64,000 nucleotides of DNA, taken from NCBI GenBank assembly GCA_964478625.1, contig CAYZJH010000010.1:21443-85442 (forward strand), read 5' to 3'. The notes under the pieces are model-generated. The model made no database searches. It was not told the DNA's origin and worked only from the letters and a program-made list of their open reading frames with translations. This document shows positions 10,513 to 19,500 of the stretch, piece by piece (position 1 is the stretch's first letter; every line of letters begins with the position of its first letter). Source of the DNA: SKZT01 sp964478625 (GTDB lineage Bacteria > Desulfobacterota > Desulfobacteria > Desulfobacterales > SKZT01). A program made the translations under genes and the position numbers.

Positions 10513-11775
10513 TCAAAAGTTCCTGATCAAGCCTTCCCTGATCTTTTTATATTCTTCCCAATTAAACTTTCTGATAAATTCATCGGCCGCTTTTGCACCT
10601 CTTATAAACAAGTCCAGTTTGTCTTCATCACTGATTGAAAAATTCAGCCAGTTATGTGCTCCGATATCGATTTTTTGGATCAGATGTTCATAATCATCGT
10701 TGGTTAAAAGAAACTGGTAATCGAGTACGTGTCTGGCGCTGTTAAAAATGGCCAATAAATATTTTGTTAGTGTTCCGATTTTGCTTACCTGGTGCCGGTC
10801 ATCACCAAGTTTTACACCGAATGTGGGAAGACGCGGTACCACGTTATTTTTATGAAATACATCAATGGGAAAATTGGATAATACCCCGCCATCAACAAAG
10901 CATGCAACAGAAGGCAGTTCACCTTTATATTTTACCACGTTTTTCCAGTCTTGTTTTCTTACCCTGGATCCGATCATGACTTTAAATGGATGAAAAAAAA
11001 TCGGAATAGACATGGAAGCCCGAAGGTAATCGGCTGGGTTGACAGTGTCCGGATCATCCCAGAACAAATGGTTCATTTCTGGAAAAATGACTCTTGTTTC
11101 CGTTGTGATTTCAGCTGCAATGATTTTTAACTTGGGCTCAAGATCATCAGCGATCCTGTCCACCCCTGGCCTTATCGATAATCCTTCGGGTTTTTGTCTG
11201 CGGTCTAAAAGATCTTTGGTCGATTCAATCCGGTTTTGTTTAAGAATTTCCGATATCCAATCTCTGAAATTGGTACCACGGTTTAATCCTTTCCTGACCA
11301 GGACATACACGATGAGAGGAGCAATGAAAAAAAGATTACCAAATAGTTTCAGGGTGGCGAAAATAATTTGTTTAATTGAAAGTTTGCCCTTTGATTCGAT
11401 TTTGATGGTTTTCAGAAAAAACCGAACAAAGAAAGGCCCGTCGACAAAATCATAAAGATTTTTATTGGCGATCAGTTTAATGATTTTTTCGGACTTGGGT
11501 CTGTCGACCGTATCGCAGGCAGCCAGCAATAACGTATTGATCGCTCCGGCGGATGTGCCTGCCAGGCTGAAAAACCTGATGCCAAGCTGTTCAAGCACAT
11601 AAGTATATCCCAGCAGTGCAATACCCAGGACGCCCCCGCCTTCCTGAACCAGATCAATATATTGGTTTCCTTTTTCATCAATAACATCGGATAATGGTTT
11701 TTCCGAGACAACCTTTTTAAGGTCGGCGATTATTTTTTGAACTTCCTCGTTTTGGGTAAAATGTTCCGTATTCAT
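10513..11775 (-). CDS. Patatin-like phospholipase
   Basis: Protein of 420 residues. The start is ATG 11775, behind AAAAGGGGGC. An upstream in-frame ATG at 11892 overlaps the preceding gene and lacks a site. Patatin landmarks are present: the oxyanion loop EGGGVLG (residues 45-51), nucleophile elbow GTSAG (Ser75) and catalytic Asp in VDGG (Asp295). A hydrophobic stretch near residues 160-180 (LFFIAPLIVYVLV) could associate with membrane. Patatin-type enzymes cleave acyl chains from phospholipids and are used as effectors by several secretion systems. It follows the GDPD gene by 58 bases. Cytosolic lipid turnover is the alternative to a role as injected cargo. Confidence 0.88.
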   Translation of the reverse strand: MNTEHFTQNEEVQKIIADLKKVVSEKPLSDVIDEKGNQYIDLVQEGGGVLGIALLGYTYVLEQLGIRFFSLAGTSAGAINTLLLAACDTVDRPKSEKIIKLIANKNLYDFVDGPFFVRFFLKTIKIESKGKLSIKQIIFATLKLFGNLFFIAPLIVYVLVRKGLNRGTNFRDWISEILKQNRIESTKDLLDRRQKPEGLSIRPGVDRIADDLEPKLKIIAAEITTETRVIFPEMNHLFWDDPDTVNPADYLRASMSIPIFFHPFKVMIGSRVRKQDWKNVVKYKGELPSVACFVDGGVLSNFPIDVFHKNNVVPRLPTFGVKLGDDRHQVSKIGTLTKYLLAIFNSARHVLDYQFLLTNDDYEHLIQKIDIGAHNWLNFSISDEDKLDLFIRGAKAADEFIRKFNWEEYKKIREGLIRNF

Positions 11776-11833
11776 TTTATGCCCCCTTTTTACAATACCT
11801 GAAGAACTTCCAAAAGGTTTCAGGCTAATCTTT

Positions 11834-12796
11834 TCATTTATCCGTTTGCAACTCAAGCCGTGTTGGTTTTTCTGAGGTTTTGATCCATTCATCCATAATC
11901 TGTCTTAAAAGACGGGGTCGGTCCGTCATGATTCCGTCGACACCACGGTCCATCAAAGCAAAAATTTCCTTTTTATCGGGGCTTTTGTCTTTGGAAGGCA
12001 ATAACGGTCCGAATCCAGTAAGAAAAACAAAGGTTGAGCCGCCTGATTTTCTGACTTTTTCGACAAGTCTTTTGGAGGATAATAATGGATGGTAGGAGGT
12101 TTCCAATGCACGATTTTTCATATCCCGTGGGAAAATCTGAAACAGGAATTGTTCAAAAATGGAAAGACCTGTCGGATATTTTTCCCCATTTACCTTTCGA
12201 AATTCTTTGATAATATCATGACTGGCGCTTACCATCACAATGGTCCGTCTGCCGGGATCACTTTTTAAAATGTCACTGAACGCCCTGATATTGTCGCTTA
12301 GCCCTTTTCTGTCCGTATTGTTAATTTTTTTTCTGAAGGTTTTTTTCATTTCGATATTGAGCGGAATATCCGGAAATTTTTCTAGAAATTCGGAAAGCGA
12401 CAGAAGGTGACGGTTGTTATCCATTGGAACATTGGATAAATCGATTTTGTCACGGTCAAGGAGTTTTACCTCCGGATCGGCAACCCATGCCTTTTGTTCC
12501 AGTTCTTTCCAGTCAAAATGACCGATATCTTTCCGATTCAGAGGCCTTTTGGAGGGGCGGTTGTCCCGACCTTCAATTCGCACATTATCCAGGTCCGGCC
12601 CGTGCCATACAACGAAATTTCCATCCCTGGTCAACTGAACATCGAGTTCGAGAATATCTGCTCCGGCAATTATCAAAGCATGGGTGAATGCTTTAACAGT
12701 GCTTTCGGGAACTTCCAGTACCCCTCCTCTGTGAGCAAACAGAAGGGGCGTTTTTAGATTAAATACAGGCTCTTGTCTGCGATTTTTTTTTCCCAT
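11834..12796 (-). CDS. Glycerophosphodiester phosphodiesterase (GDPD family)
   Basis: Protein of 320 residues starting at ATG 12796 behind GAGGGAAG. It has the GDPD signature: AHRGG (His22, Arg23), ILELDVQLTRDG (metal-binding Glu/Asp) and WHGPDLDN (general acid His). It ends with DRGVDGIMTDRP, typical of the family barrel. The family hydrolyses glycerophosphodiesters to glycerol-3-phosphate and an alcohol. There is no signal peptide. Together with the patatin gene downstream and the PhoD-like gene upstream it forms a group of lipid/phosphodiester hydrolases in the eCIS accessory block. Housekeeping phosphate or glycerol scavenging is possible. Confidence 0.9.
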   Translation of the reverse strand: MGKKNRRQEPVFNLKTPLLFAHRGGVLEVPESTVKAFTHALIIAGADILELDVQLTRDGNFVVWHGPDLDNVRIEGRDNRPSKRPLNRKDIGHFDWKELEQKAWVADPEVKLLDRDKIDLSNVPMDNNRHLLSLSEFLEKFPDIPLNIEMKKTFRKKINNTDRKGLSDNIRAFSDILKSDPGRRTIVMVSASHDIIKEFRKVNGEKYPTGLSIFEQFLFQIFPRDMKNRALETSYHPLLSSKRLVEKVRKSGGSTFVFLTGFGPLLPSKDKSPDKKEIFALMDRGVDGIMTDRPRLLRQIMDEWIKTSEKPTRLELQTDK

Positions 12797-12856
12797 TTTA
12801 ACTTCCCTCTCTGTTTCACCTGAAAAATCACCTGTCAGGAAAAGCTCCGTTAGCGA

Positions 12857-13483
12857 TTAATGTTCTTGGGCGAAATAACTGGTAATCAGGTTCCTGTAAT
12901 TCGGAATATGATTTGAAAAGAGCGCACCCAGTCCCTCGATGTCGTTTCGCCAGTCGCGGTGCAGCTCACATGCAACAGCAAACCAACCCATCAGTTGAAC
13001 TCCGGCTGCTGCCATGCGTGCCCAGGCACTGTGACGTGTGACCTCATTGAAGGTTCCTGAAGCATCCGTGACAACAAACACTTCATAGCCCGCTTCAATA
13101 GCGGAAAGGGCTGGAAATGCCACGCACACCTCGGTCACCACACCGGCGATAATGAGTTGTTTTCGACCGGTTTTTTCGACTTCCCGGACAAACTCTTCAT
13201 TATCCCACGCATTGATATTGCCTGGACGTGCAATATAGGGTGAACCGGCAAACATTTCTTTAAGTTCAGGTACCAGCGGACCGTTGGGGCCATTTTCGAA
13301 ACTGGTGGTAAGGATGGTCGGAAGTTTAAAATATTTTGCACTGGCTGCCAATGCGAGCACGTTGTTCTTGAATTCACCGGGGGAAAAGTCCTGCACCAAT
13401 GAAATCAGGCCTGACTGATGGTCCACGAGCAGGCATGCTGCATGATCCCTTGAGAGTCGATTGTATTTAAAATTTTGATTCAT
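12857..13483 (-). CDS. Isochorismatase-family cysteine hydrolase (YcaC-like)
   Basis: Protein of 208 residues with a strong AAGGAG site before ATG 13483. It shows the alpha/beta hydrolase-like core of the family: the N-terminal catalytic Asp in LVDHQSGL, and the nucleophile Cys in GVVTEVCVAFPALSAIEAGYEV, preceded by the cis-peptide region. The sequence to the end (TDASGTF, MAAAGVQLMGW) matches the YcaC subgroup, whose physiological substrate is unknown. It lies between the giant beta-rich gene and the GDPD gene. No secretion signal is visible. Confidence 0.85.
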   Translation of the reverse strand: MNQNFKYNRLSRDHAACLLVDHQSGLISLVQDFSPGEFKNNVLALAASAKYFKLPTILTTSFENGPNGPLVPELKEMFAGSPYIARPGNINAWDNEEFVREVEKTGRKQLIIAGVVTEVCVAFPALSAIEAGYEVFVVTDASGTFNEVTRHSAWARMAAAGVQLMGWFAVACELHRDWRNDIEGLGALFSNHIPNYRNLITSYFAQEH

Positions 13484-13590
13484 GATGATCTCCTTTTTAA
13501 GGTATTAAGACAGGTTCCTTGATGAAATGATGAAAACTTAAAGGCCTCCCACAGAAATGCCTCTTTTTTAAAAAAGGTTTGATGCGTTTG

Positions 13591-16500
13591 TCATAAAATT
13601 TGAACCTCTGCCTGGGCTCCGGCAGATCCGTATTTCAGTGTTACACGGATTTTAAAAGTCTGATTGACCCAGTTGACTACAGTTTCGGTCACGGTTTTCC
13701 ATATGCCTGCCACCACGTCAAAAACATTTTTTGTAGTGGTGGTCGTGGTTTTTTTCTTACCGGATACATGGTTCAGGATAAAAGATGTCTGAAACTGATA
13801 ATCGTTTCGGGAGCTGCTGTAGGTCAAAGTCGCCGAACCTGTTTGGATCGTTGGAAAGTTTACCGCCCCCACCGTAATGTCGCTCAGGGTAAAATTACCG
13901 CTGACCGACCCGATCACCGATCCGTTGGATCGGATGTCCAGGCTCAAGTCGGCATTGGCTCCCCAGAGGCTTTTTTTGTTTCTGATCCTGATTATCCTCT
14001 CTTTGCCGTAAAGTTTGATGGTGTTGTTACTGCCGGTGGTACTCATGCTGATGCCATTGAAAGTAAAGGCGTTCAGATTGGTCACAAAATCACCGTCGGC
14101 ACCGATGGTGATTTCGGGAATGTTGATTCCTCGGGATGGAAACCCGGTCACATCCGGCGCTTGTAACAGACCGGATGGAATTTTCAGGTTGAAGCCCTGG
14201 CTTTTCAAATTCATGGATACTTCAGCTTTTCGGCCGGGCAGACGGAAAGGCCCCAAATGCAATTGCCCGGTAGTACTCCATTGAAGGTTCAGGCTGCCGG
14301 AAAAGTTGCAGGTTCCTGATACATCGTTTTCCAACCCCAATACTCTGAATTTCAAATTGCTGAATTCGAAATAATATGCATTGCCGTTTCGGCCGAAATA
14401 GGTCCGGCTGCTGGTGTTGGAATAGATACTAGCCATGCCGACATCAACAAAGGTTTTATTGCGAAGAGCCGTGATTTCTTCCTTAAAATTACCGTTGGAC
14501 AACCGAACATCCGCACTGTGGCTCAATATCCACTGACCGCTGACCGGATTTTTCAAGGCTTTGATCTGGGCCTTCATGATCAGGTCGTAAACGGGAGTTT
14601 TCGACTTGGTGAGGGTTGCCAAAGCCGGTCCGATCTCCAATAAACCGGGTATGATGTTCAAATTTGAACTGGTGGAAAATCCCAGGGAAAAACTGCTGTC
14701 GTTATGAGCATGAAAGACTATCTGGCTTTCAGGGATCAAGCTGATGTTTAAAATTTTCAGAGACGGGTTGACTGCTTTGAGAGTGAAACTGTCTTGCCTT
14801 TGCCAATCCATATGCCATGAGGCCGGGCTGATTTCAATCAATCCACTCACATGATAAACCTTTGAATCAAAACCAGCCTGGATGGTTTTTCTGCTGATCA
14901 CCATATTTCCATTCAGACTCAAATTCAAGGGTATCAACTTCACGGATGCATTCTCGAGTTTTCCGCTGAACCCTGTACGATTTCCGGTAAACAGTAAACG
15001 GCCTTTGGCATCCAGCAAGCCCGGCAGTTTAAGGCTTTGATGGTTGGAATCGATCGAAAAATAGCCGTCGGAGTCGATGGAAAAATTCCCAATAGCCATT
15101 TTGTTGCTGAAAATGGTGTCCGGAAACAGATAAAAAGCAGAGCTTTCCACCAATATGGAAGAGACGTTTCCGCTTCGGCTGACCGAAAGTTTTCCTCCGG
15201 ATATTTCAAAAAATTGGTCCATGCCAATTTTTCCGCCGGTTGCTTCGACGGCAAAAGAGGTATCGGTACGGATTGTCATTTGGTTAAGGTTGTAAGGCGT
15301 TTGGGTCAGGCCGTTGATATGCAATTGAGCACCGGAAAGCAACCTGAAACCGGTTTGAGAAAGTTGAACTGCCAGGTTCCGGTTATTCACACCCGAGACC
15401 CGGATCAGGCCAAAGTCAAAAGGAGTGGTTTCCGCATCCAGAGAGAATTCGCCATTGCTGTTAAGTGATAGTGTGACTCTTCCACGGTTGGGTAGAATCA
15501 GGCTCCGGTGAAGGAGAACGTGATTGGGAAAAGCAGTCAATTGAACATTAAATGGAATCTCCAGTGCTATCGCCACGTGGGAAAACCCTTTCCCTGCGAC
15601 GGAACCGCTGAGTGCGTTACCGGATAACATCTGCAGTGCCTCGGTTCGTCCGACAAAAATCGATACTCTTTTTCCTGTTGCCGTGGCATTCCAAACCGCG
15701 TTGGAACTGATGGTAAACGGTTGATTAAAAGTACCGCCATTTAAAGCCAGATCCGACCGGATAAACCCGGCCTCCTGAATTTTAACGCCTGAAAGGGTGA
15801 GGTTGAAATTTCCACGATGATTTGCATGGCTGACCACCAATGAGGTGATAATGTTGTTTCCAGCCAAGGGCACAATTGTCATCAAGCCCATCGGTATATG
15901 CGAGAACTGCCCCTGGATTTCCACCAGGTGTTCTCCCCTCTGGGGCGCACTGTTAAAGTGGATCCGTCCTTTTTCAAAACCGGGAAGTCCAAAAGGAACA
16001 TCGATCCGGTCGGCCGTAAATTCACCCAAAACTTTCGGCATCTTTGAAGAATCGCCGAAAGGGATCAAGGCCAATTGCACATTGGGTATATCGATTTCGA
16101 AAATACCAGTCACACCAAAACGGCCATTGAAAGAAAAAGAGATTCCTCCATTTCGCTGCAATTGGGCATCCAGGCCGCTTCCTGTTGCATTGGGATTGTA
16201 AAAAGGACTGTAGGCTTTAATCAACAGGGAGGTATCAGCCTGAACCTTGAAAAAAGAGGCCAGCGCAGCCGGTATGCGCATGCGATCCGCCCGGGTTTCC
16301 AGAATTAATTGGGGAAGGTTTTCAGTGATTGCATTCTGAAAGCTTTCCACTATTGCGGAAACTTCAGAATACCGCCCGGAATGATGCTGATAGGATTGCA
16401 TCAGTGCCAGCAGTTCCCGGAAATATTCGTCAACCGGCCTTGCTGGAGGCCCGGTCAGTGTAAATTGCAAGTGAGCCTGTTCCACAAACTGTTTCAGCCA

Positions 16501-19500
16501 TGAGTTGGGTGGTATTTTCGCGTTTACCTCCAACCGGCCGGGTTTTCGAGTCACCGGGTCCGGTCCGTATGCAAGTACCTTAGCTTCGAAAACCGGAACG
16601 CCCAAAACGCGCGCATTACGAATCCGGCCTTCAAAAAATGCCTGCTCCGCCGATAGCAAGGGTCCGGCCTGAATATCCGACCAATCCAGGGCTTCTTCCT
16701 GCATTTTTTTGACGATCTGCACGGGTGTTGGCTCGTGTCCATCAACGGTAAAGGATGGTGGATTGGGAAAAGGAACGTAAAATCCCAATTGGCCTATGTC
16801 TTCGGTTTTGAGAATATAGTTTTCGATAATGGTTTTAGCGGCATCAAATCGCCCCATGAAATCGGAATCTTGGGTGAAAGCCTCGGCCATTAAGCCGGGT
16901 GGGATACCATCCAGAAGCACTAAAGGAAAACTCAGTTTGGCCGCGCCCAGAAAACCGCCGTGGGGAAAATAATCCATCATGTTCAGGCCAAGGGTCGCAT
17001 TGGAGGTCAATAGGTTTAGATCTGATGCAGTGCCTTTCCAAAGCGGATTGGCCAGTACGTTGACTTCCAGTGCCCGCAACAATAATTGCAGTCGAGACAG
17101 ATAAATTTTGTCGGTCCGGTCTTCGGGCCTTTTCCATTTGCTGACGGGTCTTGCCGGGTGATTGATCAGATCCGGCATGATCAGGCGACCTTCGGCATCG
17201 GCCATTTTCAATCCAAGGGGAATCAATTCATATTCGACGGTATAGACGGCATTTTTCAGTACATGTTCAAAACCATCCTGCAGGTAGCTTGTCATTTGCT
17301 CAAGCGATCCGGTATCGGTGTTGAGCATTTTATTCACAAGATCCACCGGATCAGGAAGTTGGAAAGCCATCCCCACAGAAGCTTTATCCGCGGACGGGAA
17401 AATATTTCCAAAAAAGTAGCTGAGGATATAGGAGGGTGAAAAACCGAACTGGGCTTCAAATGTGGTTTTGGAGATATTGATTTTTGCCGAAACCAGTTCA
17501 TTTCCTATGCTGAAACCAAAAATTTTGGGTTGAACCTGTCCGCAAAGCAAAAATTTCGGATCAAAACTATTCCATGCATTGGTGGTCAGTTGAACCAGGC
17601 AGGACTGAATGTTCGGTGTGATCCTTTCCGGAGGAAGGTTTATCAGACCGCCTGCAAAGGCCACGAGCTGGTTGAAATTCAGAAGGGCAAAAGCGCTGGA
17701 GGGTCGGTTACTATCGAAATCCGGATGAATGAGGATTTCCTCAGCAAAGATGTTCAAAAGCTCACGGATCAGAGGTCCGCTTAAATGCTCGGCAAAAATC
17801 AATCCAGCATTGGCCAGCCCTTCAGCCATTCCCTCGGCCTCAAATTTCATCCGCATTTGCCCGAATTCAACCGGACCGACTCCCGCATACAGATCGCCGC
17901 AAATGGTAGGCAGCAGAAGGGGGATACCGCCGGGGTCGGTCAGGTTCATAAACAACCTTGCCGTTCCCATGGGGATTCCCAGCAGATTAATGGAACCGAG
18001 TATTCCCACTGTACTGATCAAAGGCACCGGCTGTGGAATCATTACTGTAGTGATGGAAAAACCTCCGGTGACCGACAAAAAGGCGGAAACTCCGGCATAG
18101 GAAAAGGAGCCGGTCAGCTTAAGTGTGGTTTCCGGGCTGGGAATGCCGGCATAAGCCGATTCCCGCACGGCATTGTATACCGATGTATTGCTGCCTAACG
18201 CCTGGGAAATCCCTTTGGAAAGCTCCTGAATCAAAAGATTGCGGGCATCTGCTTTCAGTTTTTCCGAAAGACCTGCTACCTGGCTTTTAGTGTCCGGCGG
18301 CAAGGGAAGGGTTGCCGGGTCAGGGAAACCCTGCACGATCAGATGGAACAGGTTACCGGCAACAGCCTCTGCGATCGCATCGGGTGTCGTGAGTCCCAAT
18401 TGCGAAAAAAAAGCCGGTGTGATCCCCATTTGATTGAGCATGGGTTCATCGATGCAAGTCAATTTCAAAATCACCCGATCAGGATATTTTTTCCGATCCG
18501 GATGGGGTTGAGAAATGATACTGACGGCAGGAGGCGGACACAGGCCCTGGGGACAGTCAAACTCCGGATTTTCCGGTTCAGGGGAAGGTTGTCCGATCAC
18601 TTTTTCATCTTCGGGAATCTCCTGCCTAAAGACAGGAGGCTGCTCTGTTCTTTCCGGCCGGCCTTCATTGTTGATTTGGATATAGGTTCGAATATCGCAA
18701 GGATCCGCATTGCTAACCCGGCCTTCGAGGTTTGGAAAGATCACACCACCTTCGGCACCCGTGAGCATAAAGCCGTAGGCAAGGGAAATTCCGGCTGAAC
18801 CGCCGCTGATATCCAGGCAAAGACCCCGAGGACCTTTGGTATCCAGAGCCAGCAAAGCGGACACTCCTGTACCGTTGAACATACCCCCGACCTTACCGGC
18901 GAAAAAGAGATCATCCGGATTATCCAGACCGCCCAAATATACTACCCCATTTAGAACGATTCCACCGGCTTCAAAGCTGTCGATACCCATGCCGATACCG
19001 TCGATATCGATGCCGGAACTGCCGTCTTTTCGGATGGGCATGCCATGTTCGTTGAAGTGTACGGAAATGTCATCCACCATTCCCAGAAGATTGCCGCCGG
19101 AAGGCAAAGGCAGTTCCAATTCGGCACTCAAGGTAACCCGGATATTTGTCGGGTTCAGACGCTGGGGCATTGGCTCAGGCTCAATGAAAGTCACCTCCAG
19201 GTCGCGTACTTTCAGCGGGAGCTGATCTGCTGCACCCAGCAATTCTTCTCCGGGGCGGACATAAAACCCTTTAAAGTCGAATTCCGGAAAATCGGTTCCG
19301 GTGAAGATAAAACCGGCATCCTGAATGCCTGCTCCCGGGCCGTTGTCTCCCAGATAAATTTTTCCGCTGAGCAGCAGTTGAAACGGTTGTGCTTGGCTTG
19401 GGTGCAACATATGGGCGATACCTGAGGCGGTCAGTTCTCCATCCTGAATCCTGATACCTTTGGTTCCACCCAGACGAAAACTTCCGCCGATACGCAGCGC